A DNA stretch of 13,353 bases from Candidatus Uhrbacteria bacterium (GCA_023246415.1 JAHFIK010000007.1:24412-37764); one strand, 5' to 3'; shown: positions 1 to 7,560, counted from the stretch's first letter. The notes: generated by a model not told the origin, from the letters alone. Numbers and translations are program-made.

Positions 1-414
1 GAAATGCTACACGCACTCGTCAAAAAATTGAAATTCGAATCACGGGTCGTATTTCTCGGACTGAAGACACACGATGAATTGCCGGAGCTGTTGCAGGCGA
101 GTGACATTTTTGTCCGCGCCTCCCTTTCCGAGGGGTTGGGAAATTCTTTCCTCGAAGCCATGGTTGCGGGGATTCCGATTATCGGGACACCCGTTGGTGG
201 GATTCCTGATTTCTTAACAGACGGCGAGACTGGCGTGTTCTGCCAGCCGCGCGATCCCGCGTCGCTCGCACGGGCGGCACTCAGAATCCAGACCGAACCG
301 GGGTTGAGAGCACGGTTGATCGTCCAGGGCGCACAAGTGGTGCGCGAGCGCTATGATTGGGACAAGATTGCGAAGCAGGTGAAACAGGGGTTAGATAGAC
401 TCGCCACACTATGA
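1..414 (+). CDS. Glycosyltransferase family 4, C-terminal part (5' end outside window)
   Basis: This is the C-terminal nucleotide-sugar-binding half of a GT-B fold, GT4-type glycosyltransferase. The reading frame is open from the first base, so the gene begins upstream of the window; the ATG at base 4 is an internal codon rather than a credible start. About 137 residues are visible, against roughly 350-400 for a complete family member. Visible landmarks are a strand-turn segment VVFLGLKTHDELPELL, then ASDIFVRASLSEG, then the family E-x7-E motif (EGLGNSFLE), followed by AGIPIIGTPVGGIPD and the loop DGETGVF, all typical of the donor-binding domain. The enzyme would transfer a sugar from a nucleotide donor to a growing lipid-linked glycan at the cytoplasmic face. 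Its TGA stop overlaps the next ATG by 4 bp (ATGA), suggesting translational coupling. Donor and acceptor cannot be deduced. Confidence 0.92.
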   Translation, partial: EMLHALVKKLKFESRVVFLGLKTHDELPELLQASDIFVRASLSEGLGNSFLEAMVAGIPIIGTPVGGIPDFLTDGETGVFCQPRDPASLARAALRIQTEPGLRARLIVQGAQVVRERYDWDKIAKQVKQGLDRLATL

Positions 415-1193
415 CCATGATCTACGAACGAGGAAACTCGGCCAAGCAGGAAATTCTCGAGGCGCTCGAACAGCGTTTCGGTGGGACGGCTCCCATTCAA
501 ACGCCACGCATTCTCGATCTCGCCTGCGGAGACGGGTCAAAATGGAAAGCTTTTTCCCTCTCGCATCCGCACTGGTCGATCGTGGGGATGGATACGGATG
601 CACGTGCAATCGCGCGCGGAAAAAAGTCCCTCGGCGGTATCGCGAATGTCGAACTCGTGGTCGCAGACGCCCAAGGTGAGAGGCACGAGGGCACGGAGGC
701 ACGATGGCACGAAGATTCGGACGTGCCTTCGGGACTTCGTAACCTCGCGCCTTTTGATGCGGTCGTCGCCATGAGTGCCATTGAGCACGTCGTTGATCGT
801 GCGGCGTTTTTGAAAACCACATGGGATGCGCTGAAGCCCGGAGGAATCGCATTCTTGAACTACGACGTTGGGCATTTCCGGTCTTGGAATCCAAAGGAAC
901 GGATCATGGTGCCGCTGAGTCAGATCCTCGCGCTGTTTGGGATGGAGCAGTTTTATATGAAGCGCGTCAAGGACCGAAGGTTTTTAGAGCTCGCAAAAGC
1001 GCAGGGATTCCGGCATCTCAGAACCACGAAACATAACCTCCATCCACTCAAGGGATTTATGCGCGGCGCCACGGATGAACAACTGCGTGCCTGGTTCGCG
1101 TTTGAGAATTCGATGAATCATCTCTATACCCCGGATGATCTGGATCGGGTGATGTGGTCCACGACGGTGATTTTGGAAAAGCCGATGGTATGA
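411..1193 (+). CDS. Class I SAM-dependent methyltransferase carrying an in-frame repeat insertion
   Basis: A 260-residue Rossmann-type methyltransferase. Motif I is ILDLACGDGS (residues 34-43), the acidic ribose-binding residue lies in VGMDTDA (58-64), motif II is VELVVADAQ (80-88), and FDAVVAMSAIEHV (115-127) with LKPGGIAFLNYD (141-152) complete the SAM fold. Between motif II and FDAVV lies an unusual stretch of about 22 residues rich in H, E, G and R (about residues 90-112). It is encoded by a palindromic array of 8-bp units and looks like an in-frame insertion. The C-terminal part (about 155-260) has no motif I recognise. Given its neighbours it probably methylates a sugar or glycan intermediate in the cytoplasm; this is inferred from context only. 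The start at 411 overlaps the previous stop as ATGA; an alternative ATG lies two codons downstream. No Shine-Dalgarno sequence is evident, so translation probably depends on coupling. Confidence 0.9.
   Translation: MTMIYERGNSAKQEILEALEQRFGGTAPIQTPRILDLACGDGSKWKAFSLSHPHWSIVGMDTDARAIARGKKSLGGIANVELVVADAQGERHEGTEARWHEDSDVPSGLRNLAPFDAVVAMSAIEHVVDRAAFLKTTWDALKPGGIAFLNYDVGHFRSWNPKERIMVPLSQILALFGMEQFYMKRVKDRRFLELAKAQGFRHLRTTKHNLHPLKGFMRGATDEQLRAWFAFENSMNHLYTPDDLDRVMWSTTVILEKPMV
680..753. repeat. Palindromic element with 8-bp periodic arms, inside the methyltransferase gene
   Basis: The left arm (680-711) consists of four consecutive 8-bp units, GAGGCACG, AGGGCACG, GAGGCACG and ATGGCACG, all sharing GGCACG. 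A 10-base loop (712-721) follows. The right arm (722-753) also has 8-bp periodicity, as CGTGCCTT, CGGGACTT, CGTAACCT and CGCGCCTT, which are degenerate reverse complements of the left units. Aligned by hand, 24 of 32 arm positions are Watson-Crick and two more are G-T pairs; the innermost six base pairs (GGCACG with CGTGCC) are perfect. The element is read through in frame. The outermost right-arm unit encodes L-A-P-F next to conserved FDAVV, so it may be native gene sequence rather than part of the insert. The architecture resembles palindromic elements that insert into coding sequence, such as the Rickettsia RPE; family membership is not claimed. Confidence 0.75.
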
Positions 1194-2329
1194 AGATACT
1201 GTTCGCCACGGGGATCTATCCACCGGACGTTGGAGGTCCGGCCACGTATACGCGTGGGATGGCGCGGGCATTTCATGAAAAAGGACACGAAGTCGCCGTG
1301 ATCTGTTATGCAGATGCGTCGCAGGTCGCCCTCCCGAATGAAGAATCATTTCCGGTGATTCGAGTCTCAAGAGATCGATCGTTAAGGAAGCGATATCGCG
1401 AATACGAAGAAAAGGCATTTCAACTCGCAAAAGAGATGGATATCGTCTATCTTCAGGGTCCGGTTTCTGAGGGGTATCCGGGGACGCGGGCGGCGAAGCG
1501 TGCAAAGAAGCCAACCGTGATGAAAGTGGTGGGGGATTATGCATGGGAGGTGTACATGCAGAGTGGGAAGTTGAACAAGAAGAAATTATTGGATGAATTC
1601 GTGACGCATCGACATCGCCTGTCGCCAAAGATTTATGCGCTTGAACGAATTGAACGTGAGACAGCAAAGTACGCGCGTCACGTTATTACACCGAGCGTGT
1701 ATCTCAAGGGGATCGTTGAGCGGTGGGGGGTTCCAAGCGATCGCATCAGTGTGATCTATAACGAAGTGCAAGCGATTCCTGACGGATTGTCGCGTGATGA
1801 CGCGCGTCGGGAATTCAATGCAGATGGAAAGCGGGTCCTGTTTTATGCGGGGAGAGCGGTTCCGTGGAAGAATATTGATTTTATCATTCGGCTACTTCCG
1901 AAATTGAATGATCCGACGATTCGTTTTGTGATTGCGGGCGACGGTCCGAGTCTGGCGTCGTGGAAGGAAGGGGTCACGAAGGCGGGCGTTCAGGATCGTG
2001 TCTTGTTTTTGGGTCCGCTTGATCGCAAGGCGCTTGGGGAGTGGTATCGCGCAGCGGATCTGTTCGTGTTGCCGAGCGGGTACGAAGGATTTCCAAACGT
2101 CGTCGCAGAGGCGGTCTCTGCGGGGTTGCCGGTGTTTGTGAGTGATCGCGGTGGGAATCCCGAGACGTATCCGATGTATGGCTCGAATGCCATCCGCGTG
2201 CTTCCCTATCTTGATGAGACGAAATGGCTTTATGCCTTGCAGGTCGATTGGCCAAAACGGATGCAGCCCATTCCACACACGCAAACCATGATCGCTTCCA
2301 CGGAAGCGCTTCTCCAACGCCTCTTATGA
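1190..2329 (+). CDS. Glycosyltransferase family 4 (GT-B fold), complete
   Basis: A 379-residue GT4 enzyme of normal family length. The N-terminal Rossmann domain opens with MKILFATGIYPPDVGGPATY (residues 1-20), whose glycine-rich GGPATY loop is typical of the acceptor-side domain. The C-terminal domain begins near VLFYAGRAVPWKNID (216-230), where the conserved R/K donor-phosphate contacts normally sit, continues through FVIAGDGPS (247-254), and has the E-x7-E motif EGFPNVVAE (299-307) followed by AGLPVFVSD. The frame is open 12 codons further upstream (from 1154), but the start at 1190 is chosen because the protein then begins exactly at the conserved first beta strand and forms the same 4-bp ATGA overlap with the preceding stop as other junctions here. 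It probably adds one sugar to the lipid-linked glycan in the cytoplasm; the donor is unknown. Confidence 0.93.
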   Translation: MKILFATGIYPPDVGGPATYTRGMARAFHEKGHEVAVICYADASQVALPNEESFPVIRVSRDRSLRKRYREYEEKAFQLAKEMDIVYLQGPVSEGYPGTRAAKRAKKPTVMKVVGDYAWEVYMQSGKLNKKKLLDEFVTHRHRLSPKIYALERIERETAKYARHVITPSVYLKGIVERWGVPSDRISVIYNEVQAIPDGLSRDDARREFNADGKRVLFYAGRAVPWKNIDFIIRLLPKLNDPTIRFVIAGDGPSLASWKEGVTKAGVQDRVLFLGPLDRKALGEWYRAADLFVLPSGYEGFPNVVAEAVSAGLPVFVSDRGGNPETYPMYGSNAIRVLPYLDETKWLYALQVDWPKRMQPIPHTQTMIASTEALLQRLL

Positions 2330-4905
2330 CCGCCCCACTCCGCATCATCATGCTCTCGTACGAACGCGATTTTTTGAATCCCGCGTCCGAGGCATCGCAG
2401 CGACTTCAGCGTTTGGCCACCGACGGCGTGAGTGTTACCGCATTGTTGCTGTCAGATGTTAAAACGCCGCAGACGCTCGTATTAAACGAAACAACCACGG
2501 TGATTGCGTGTTCTGGAAATGCGATTGCGCGTTTGTGGAAATTATTTTTCGTTGCCGTAAAAGAGATTCGCGCGGCAAAGAAACGCGACGAGTGTGTCCT
2601 CGTCTCCTCGCAGGAGCCGTTCATTGCCGGACTCATGGCATTCAAGCTATCTCGATTGTTTGACGTTCCGTACGAGATTCAGGAGCATGGAGATTTCTTT
2701 TCTGGATTTTGGTCGCTTGAGAATTACTTTAATCACGTCATGGCGCGGATTGGAAAATTCGTGCTTCGTCGTGCGGATGTCGTTCGCGTGGTGAGTGAGC
2801 GCGTGCGGAGTCGCATGATCGATTCGTTCAAGATCGATCCGGATCGGATCTACATTAAAAGCGTGTGGTCGGATTTAACGTGGCACTTCAGTCGTATTGC
2901 ACGACCATGGCCAGAAACGCCGGTGATCACGGTGCCGTGTCGATTTGTGAAACAGAAGGGGTTAGACGTGTGCGTGAACGCGCTCGCGATGCTCGCGAAA
3001 GAGGGTGTGGCGTTTCGCGTGCGTCTCGTCGGAAGCGGACCGCTCGAGTCGGTGATTCGCGATCAGATTCAACGATCGGGCCTTGCGGATCGCGTGACCA
3101 TCGAACCGTGGGCGTCGCAAGAAGCGCTGTGGGGCAATGCGGATCTTTTTGTCTGTTCATCTCGGTATGAAGGGTGGGGAAGAACGATTATCGAAGCCAT
3201 GGCTTCCGGCGTTCCGATTGTGACGACCGATGTTGGATGCGTTGGTTCAATTCTGCGTCCTCACATTGATGGGATTGTGGTTCCACCGAATGATCCAGTC
3301 GCGCTTGCGCAGGGGATTCGTCAGGTGTTGACTGATCCGGATCACGGCGCACAGATGGCGACGAAGGCACGCGATCAGGTTCGGGCGCGAACACTTCCTC
3401 CGGCACAATCGACCATCACGCAGCATGAGACCTGGAATCGGATGTTGCTCGCACAGGACCAGCGCGGTCCCGCGCGGCTAAAGAATCGCGCAACGGAATC
3501 TCATCGTGCGTGGTTCTCCACGACGATGCTAATCGCGTTCGCAACCGTGATTCGTGCAATCTCATTTGTCCTTTTTTGGAAAACGCTCGGGACGGATCGT
3601 GAATGGGGGTTCTTTACGATCGTTCAGAATTGGTTCATGGGGTATGGGTACTCATTTGTTTCGGCCGTTGGGTGCCCGTCGGCGTATCGCTCTCCCGGCT
3701 ATCTCTTTTTCTTGACGGCGGTGTATGGCATTTTTGGATTTGCGAATTTTTTCGCACAGGCATTGATTCAAAATTTCTTCGCCGTTCTCCTCGTGTATCT
3801 CGTATATCGCTTAGGATGGTCCATCACGAAAGATCGACGCGTTGGGCTGATTGCAGGACTACTGATCTCACTTCATCCGTACACCTTCTACCACTACACG
3901 CAGTACTATCACACGGTGCTCTCAGGATGTTTGTTGGTGGGGCTCCTCCTCGCATTGCTCGCGCTTGAACGGACAAAACGGTGGCGATGGGCAATCCTCG
4001 GAGGCGTGATGATCGCCGGCCTCGCGTATATTCAAGGAACGATTCTTCCGGCAACAGTTCTCCTCTCGTGTTGGTTGTTTGTTCGCTTGTGGCCGGATTG
4101 GAAGCGTGCGGTTGGAACGATCGCTGTGATGGCGGTGATCTCTGCGGGGTTGATCGCTCCATGGACATATCGGAATTGGAAGGTTTTTCATGCGTTTGTT
4201 CCGTTGACGACGGATTTGGGTCATGCACTCGCAAAAGCGAATCATCCGCTGAACTACGCCATGACGTCGCTCGGATATCCGCAGGAAGCCTTTAGCGAAA
4301 CGATCGATCCATCGAATCCACTCATGGCGCGATACGCGCCGCTTCCAGAAGTCGCCGCAGATCTGAAGGCGCATGGCGTGGATCCGACGGCAGAAAATTA
4401 TTTCTTCGGTCCGCTTCAGCCCGTTGAACCGGGGTTGCGACAGACCTGCGCCGATCAACAGCAGATGAACGAGGTCGCGTTTAACACCTACTGGACAACC
4501 CAGGCGAAGACGTGGATCGTTGCGCACTACTGGCCGGACGTGGTGAAGCTTCAGGTGCAAAAAATTGCGGGATTCTGGTCGCCTTCGCTCATGCCGTCGC
4601 AAAAGTACGGTGCCGCATGGTCATTCGGAAACACGGGGATTCGTGCGACGCTCGCCCGTGTTGGGCTGACGGGCTATGTCCTGTTTGTCGAACTGCTGGG
4701 CGTGATCGGACTGTTCGTGATCGCGAAGAAGAAGCGGTTGACGTATGTGATCCCGATTCTGATTATTTTTGTCGTCTATACCTTGCTCCATTCCTTCTTT
4801 GCCGGATACACGAAGTATCGCATCCCGCTCGACAACCTCTTGGTGATTCTTTCCGCGATCACGCTCGTGGGAATCTGGGATCGATTCAGAAAGCATCACG
4901 GATAA
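2326..4905 (+). CDS. Bifunctional GT4 glycosyltransferase fused to a GT-C (ArnT/PMT-like) membrane domain
   Basis: A single 859-residue frame holds two enzymes. Residues 1 to about 375 form a GT4 domain: CRFVKQKGLDVCVNAL (205-220) at the donor-domain start, VRLVGSGPL (232-240), the E-x7-E motif EGWGRTIIE (282-290) and SGVPIVTTDVG (294-304). After a charged linker (about 376-396), roughly ten to twelve hydrophobic segments run to the end. The first extracytoplasmic loop contains TDREWGF (423-429) and AYRSPGYLFFLTAVYG (453-468), resembling the acidic loop and the R/P-PGY segment of GT-C enzymes using polyprenyl-phosphate sugars. A soluble loop lies at about 615-775, and YRIPLDNLLVILSA (831-844) is a typical GT-C ending. 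The start at 2326 gives an ATGA overlap with the previous gene; the frame is open back to 2224, but that extension has no homologous look. A fusion by deletion or assembly error at the junction (about 3440-3530) remains possible. Specificities are unknown. Confidence 0.88.
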   Translation: MTAPLRIIMLSYERDFLNPASEASQRLQRLATDGVSVTALLLSDVKTPQTLVLNETTTVIACSGNAIARLWKLFFVAVKEIRAAKKRDECVLVSSQEPFIAGLMAFKLSRLFDVPYEIQEHGDFFSGFWSLENYFNHVMARIGKFVLRRADVVRVVSERVRSRMIDSFKIDPDRIYIKSVWSDLTWHFSRIARPWPETPVITVPCRFVKQKGLDVCVNALAMLAKEGVAFRVRLVGSGPLESVIRDQIQRSGLADRVTIEPWASQEALWGNADLFVCSSRYEGWGRTIIEAMASGVPIVTTDVGCVGSILRPHIDGIVVPPNDPVALAQGIRQVLTDPDHGAQMATKARDQVRARTLPPAQSTITQHETWNRMLLAQDQRGPARLKNRATESHRAWFSTTMLIAFATVIRAISFVLFWKTLGTDREWGFFTIVQNWFMGYGYSFVSAVGCPSAYRSPGYLFFLTAVYGIFGFANFFAQALIQNFFAVLLVYLVYRLGWSITKDRRVGLIAGLLISLHPYTFYHYTQYYHTVLSGCLLVGLLLALLALERTKRWRWAILGGVMIAGLAYIQGTILPATVLLSCWLFVRLWPDWKRAVGTIAVMAVISAGLIAPWTYRNWKVFHAFVPLTTDLGHALAKANHPLNYAMTSLGYPQEAFSETIDPSNPLMARYAPLPEVAADLKAHGVDPTAENYFFGPLQPVEPGLRQTCADQQQMNEVAFNTYWTTQAKTWIVAHYWPDVVKLQVQKIAGFWSPSLMPSQKYGAAWSFGNTGIRATLARVGLTGYVLFVELLGVIGLFVIAKKKRLTYVIPILIIFVVYTLLHSFFAGYTKYRIPLDNLLVILSAITLVGIWDRFRKHHG

Positions 4906-4913
4906 ACGACGAG

Positions 4914-4943
4914 ATGACTGATTCGGAATGGTTCTCCCTATGA
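4914..4943 (+). other. Possible nine-codon mini-ORF coupled to the next glycosyltransferase gene
   Basis: In the 34-bp gap after the fused glycosyltransferase, an ATG at 4914 opens a nine-codon frame (MTDSEWFSL) whose TGA stop overlaps the ATG at 4940 as ATGA, the same geometry as four real gene junctions in this window. It could serve as a coupling or leader peptide that delivers ribosomes to the downstream start. It could equally be chance, since it is tiny and lacks a strong ribosome-binding site. There is no evidence that the peptide itself has a function. Confidence 0.2.
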
Positions 4944-6094
4944 AAATTATCTACGTTGAAAACGTTCGTATCCCATCGGTTCGCGCGCATGCGTACCAAA
5001 TCGTCCAAACCGTTTCGTGGCTTGGGCGGCTTGGGCATGAGGTCACCTTGGTGAACCCGGATCGGGCACACGGAGCGGATGTCTTCTCCTATTTCGGTTT
5101 ACCGAATCGAAGCTTTGTCCACGTCCTTCTTCCAACGCTTGATGGGTTGTCGATTCCGTTTTCGTTTCTAAAACCGATCGCGTATGCGGTTCAGCGCCAA
5201 ACATTTATTCGTTCCGTGCGTGCTTGGGCGCGCGGAAAGACGTCTCATATCTGGTATACCCGTGATCCGGCCATGATTGATGGATTGCATGACGTGACGC
5301 ACGGGCCATGGATTCTCGAGCTGCACGATACGCCGGATTACGATCCAGCACGCTGGGAACGCGTCAAGCCGCTTGTGTCTGGGTATGTCGCTATTACGAT
5401 TGGACTCAAAATGGAGTTGATGAATCGGTTCGGGATCCCTGAGCATAAAATTGCCGTTGCGCCGGATGGATTTGATCCGAATGAATTTGAATCGAAACGT
5501 GAAAAAGCAGAGGTTCGTCGCGTGAATGAGATCCCGCAAGATGCCTTTTTGGCAATTTACACCGGATCGTTTTATGAATGGAAAGGCGTTGATCTTGTGG
5601 TGCGTGCGTGGGCAAAAACGCCTGCGCAGGCGCGTCTTCTCCTCATCGGCGGCCCGGCAGGGGATCAGCGTCGGTTGGAACGGCTTATTGATCCGAACGT
5701 TCGAGACCGGATTCAGATGATTCCAGCGCTTCCCCGAAAAGAATCCACAGCGTTTCTTGCGGCCGCAGATATTGGACTGTTAACGAGCTCTCCGGATCAT
5801 GACATCGCTCGTCGCTATACATCGCCGATCAAACAGTTCGAGTATATGGCCGCCGGACTTCCGATTTTGGCGAGCGATGTGCCGTCTTCGCATGAAGCAC
5901 TGAACCCGGCGATCGCCGTCTTTTACGATTCGACAGAGCAAGGGTTTCTGGATAAGCTCAGGCAGGTGATGGATGATGCCGCGTGGCGGAGAGTCGCCTC
6001 AAGCACGACGAAGCAAATTGTCACACGCTATGCGTGGGAGGCGCGTGCGCGGCGCATTGCGGAATTCATTGAGCAGGTGGTGTCTTCGCGATAG
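4940..6094 (+). CDS. Glycosyltransferase family 4, variant with the SPxKxFEYMA motif
   Basis: A 384-residue GT-B enzyme. The N-terminal domain starts MKIIYVENVRIPSVRAHAYQ (1-20); the R-x-P-S-x-R-A-H pattern followed by GHEVTLVNP (32-40) recalls GT4 enzymes of polysaccharide clusters. Further marks are ILELHDTPD (125-133), FLAIYTGSFYEWKGVDLVV (203-221) opening the donor domain, LLLIGGPAGD (233-242) and TSPIKQFEYMAAGLPILASD (294-313). In this subgroup the first glutamate of E-x7-E is replaced and only the second (E301) is kept, a common variant. An alternative in-frame ATG at 4928 would add four residues (MVLP). I prefer 4940 because it begins at the first beta strand. The TAG stop is followed by a 60-bp gap without a clear terminator. 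The role is sugar transfer to a lipid-linked intermediate in the cytoplasm; the substrate is unknown. Confidence 0.92.
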   Translation: MKIIYVENVRIPSVRAHAYQIVQTVSWLGRLGHEVTLVNPDRAHGADVFSYFGLPNRSFVHVLLPTLDGLSIPFSFLKPIAYAVQRQTFIRSVRAWARGKTSHIWYTRDPAMIDGLHDVTHGPWILELHDTPDYDPARWERVKPLVSGYVAITIGLKMELMNRFGIPEHKIAVAPDGFDPNEFESKREKAEVRRVNEIPQDAFLAIYTGSFYEWKGVDLVVRAWAKTPAQARLLLIGGPAGDQRRLERLIDPNVRDRIQMIPALPRKESTAFLAAADIGLLTSSPDHDIARRYTSPIKQFEYMAAGLPILASDVPSSHEALNPAIAVFYDSTEQGFLDKLRQVMDDAAWRRVASSTTKQIVTRYAWEARARRIAEFIEQVVSSR

Positions 6095-6154
6095 TCCCGT
6101 TCAAATCCCTTCAACAAAACGTTTGTCATTCCTCATGATCCAAGTTATTTCCAT

Positions 6155-6880
6155 ATGATCTCCTTTATTTTTCCCGCCTTTAACGAGGCTGAAAATCTTC
6201 GCCGTTTTCCGACGGAGGTGTTTCCCGTGTTTGATGCCCTCGGTCAGCCCTATGAAGTGGTGATCGTTGACGACGGATCGACAGACGAGACGTTCGCCGT
6301 CGCTTCGTCGCTCGGGAGCCGAGTTCGTGTCGCAAAGCATGAGAAGAATAAGGGGCTGGGTGCGGCCGTGCGGACGGGGATTGCGACGGCGACCGGCGAT
6401 ATCGTGATCACGATGGATACGGATCTGACATTTTCGCCAACCCTTGTTCCGGCATTGCTCGAACGATTTCAGAAAGGGGATGCAGATGTCGTTTCCGGTT
6501 CACCCAAGCTCGCTGGGTACGGAAAAGATATTCCGTCCTATCGGGTTTTCATCGGAAAAATTTCAACGCTGGTGTACTCTATGATTTTTGGGCGAAAGAT
6601 TACGGCGGTGTCACCGATTTTTCGACTGTATCGTCGTGCGGATTTGATTGCGCTTCCGCTGCAGTCTACGGGATTCGATATTAACGCTGAAATTTTGTTT
6701 TTCCTCGTCCAAAATGGAAAACGGGTTGTGGAAATTCCAGCTCCACTGACGCAACGGATTCATGGAGAAAGTAAGTTGGATTATCGTCGAGAAATGAAAC
6801 GGCACCTTCGATTGGTGGCACGGATGCTGAAGCTTCGATTTAAACAGAAGACGATGCCATCTCCTTCCACACGCGTATGA
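6155..6880 (+). CDS. GT2 glycosyltransferase, DPM1-like polyprenyl-phosphate-sugar synthase
   Basis: A 241-residue GT-A fold enzyme of the dolichyl-phosphate mannose/glucose synthase group. Visible motifs are FIFPAFNEAENL (4-15), VVIVDDGSTDET (35-46) with the nucleotide-binding DDGS, NKGLGAAVRTGI (65-76), ITMDTDLTFSP (85-95) with the metal-binding DxD, ITAVSPIFRLYRRADL (149-164), STGFDINAEILF (171-182) and PLTQRIHGESKL (197-208), which matches the usual R-x-x-G-x-S-K/R end motif. There are no C-terminal membrane helices, so it is the soluble or peripheral DPM1 type. It should transfer a hexose from UDP- or GDP-sugar to undecaprenyl phosphate on the inner membrane face. That product is the donor class used by GT-C enzymes, and a GT-C domain is encoded upstream. 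No ribosome-binding site is visible; the ATG at 6155 is the first that keeps the whole fold. Whether the sugar is mannose, glucose or another cannot be read. Confidence 0.92.
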   Translation: MISFIFPAFNEAENLRRFPTEVFPVFDALGQPYEVVIVDDGSTDETFAVASSLGSRVRVAKHEKNKGLGAAVRTGIATATGDIVITMDTDLTFSPTLVPALLERFQKGDADVVSGSPKLAGYGKDIPSYRVFIGKISTLVYSMIFGRKITAVSPIFRLYRRADLIALPLQSTGFDINAEILFFLVQNGKRVVEIPAPLTQRIHGESKLDYRREMKRHLRLVARMLKLRFKQKTMPSPSTRV

Positions 6881-7512
6881 GCCGTGCGTTCTGTTACGAT
6901 TTTTTCGATCAGACAATCCGTGATCTCTTTCGCCCGCATCAGCGGATTTTGGATGTTGGGGGCGGACTTCGGATTGATCGATCGCGCGGAAACGTGGAAG
7001 ATCGGTCGCGCGCTTGGATCAAGCCGCTTCTGTCGCAGGTGGAATATCTCGTCATGGATCCGGTAGATACCTATCATCCGGATTTTATTGGAGATGTGAT
7101 GGCGATGCCGTCTGTACCGGATGCGAGCTTTGATGCGGTGATTTGTCTTGCCGTCTTGGAGCATGTTCCTCGGCCATGGGATGCCATTGGAGAAATGCAC
7201 CGTGTGTTAAAACCCGGTGGCACGGTATTTTGCTATGTCCCATTTTTATCGCCGTATCATGCGATGCCGGGCTACTACGGAGACTTTTTCAGATATACCG
7301 AGGATGGGATTCGAAGTCTGTGCACCGATTTTACGGATGTCACTGTTGTGCCGGTGAGAGGGCCGGTTGAGACGCTTGGACATCTCATTCCGTCGTCGTT
7401 TCTTCGGACGTGTGTGGTCCGCATCGGTGCATTCATCGATCGGCACAGAACCTCATCGGGGAAACAGGCCGCCGGGTACTTCTTTACCGCAAAACGGACT
7501 CCATCCGCGTGA
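6877..7512 (+). CDS. Class I SAM-dependent methyltransferase (Methyltransf_11-like)
   Basis: A 211-residue methyltransferase. Motif I is RILDVGGGL (23-31). VEYLVMDPVDTYHPDFIGD (55-73) carries the acidic ribose-binding position and motif II. MAMPSVPDASFDAVICLAVLEHV (75-97) is the canonical stretch that leads into motif IV, and LKPGGTVFCYVPFLSPYHA (111-129) follows. The segment after motif I (residues 31-48, rich in R and D) is longer than in minimal members. The region PFLSPYHAMPGYYGDFFRYT (122-141) recalls methyltransferases that occur in polysaccharide clusters, where the target is usually a sugar or lipid-linked glycan; the actual acceptor is not known. The ATG overlaps the GT2 stop as ATGA, so the two are probably co-translated. 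The 48-bp gap after it contains only a weak 4-bp hairpin (GTGT-AAA-ACAC) with no U tract, so I see no terminator. Confidence 0.9.
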   Translation: MSRAFCYDFFDQTIRDLFRPHQRILDVGGGLRIDRSRGNVEDRSRAWIKPLLSQVEYLVMDPVDTYHPDFIGDVMAMPSVPDASFDAVICLAVLEHVPRPWDAIGEMHRVLKPGGTVFCYVPFLSPYHAMPGYYGDFFRYTEDGIRSLCTDFTDVTVVPVRGPVETLGHLIPSSFLRTCVVRIGAFIDRHRTSSGKQAAGYFFTAKRTPSA

Positions 7513-7560
7513 CCGCGCTGTTCTTGTGTAAAACACTAAAGTTCGGTAGGCTTTTCCAGC

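Noticed and set aside
1154..1189. Upstream extension of the GT4 gene that starts at 1190
   Set aside because: The 12 extra residues precede the conserved first beta strand and would overlap the methyltransferase by 40 bp. The ATGA junction at 1190 fits the pattern of the cluster.
984..1667. Long open frame on the - strand (227 codons)
   Set aside because: It lies antisense to two well-supported genes, spans their junction, and its translation shows no domain pattern. It is a by-product of the codon use of the + strand genes.
2224..2325. Upstream extension of the GT4-GT-C fusion gene
   Set aside because: The 34 extra residues overlap the previous gene by over 100 bp and resemble nothing. The ATG at 2326 gives a 4-bp overlap.
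3922..4602. Long open frame on the - strand (226 codons) opposite the GT-C domain
   Set aside because: It is antisense to conserved membrane-domain sequence and rich in R/H without any recognisable motif.
3526..4905. A separate GT-C gene starting at the internal ATG at 3526
   Set aside because: The frame is continuous from the GT4 domain with no intervening stop, and no ribosome-binding site or ATGA junction precedes 3526. A sequencing indel cannot be excluded and is noted in the fusion finding.
6123..6151. Promoter with TTGTCA and TATTTC hexamers, 17 bp apart
   Set aside because: The -10 match is only three of six and it lies so close to the ATG at 6155 that the transcript would be almost leaderless. 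This is not better than chance.
7525..7535. Small inverted repeat GTGT-AAA-ACAC after the second methyltransferase
   Set aside because: A four-base-pair AT-rich stem with no U tract is too weak for a terminator or an operator call.
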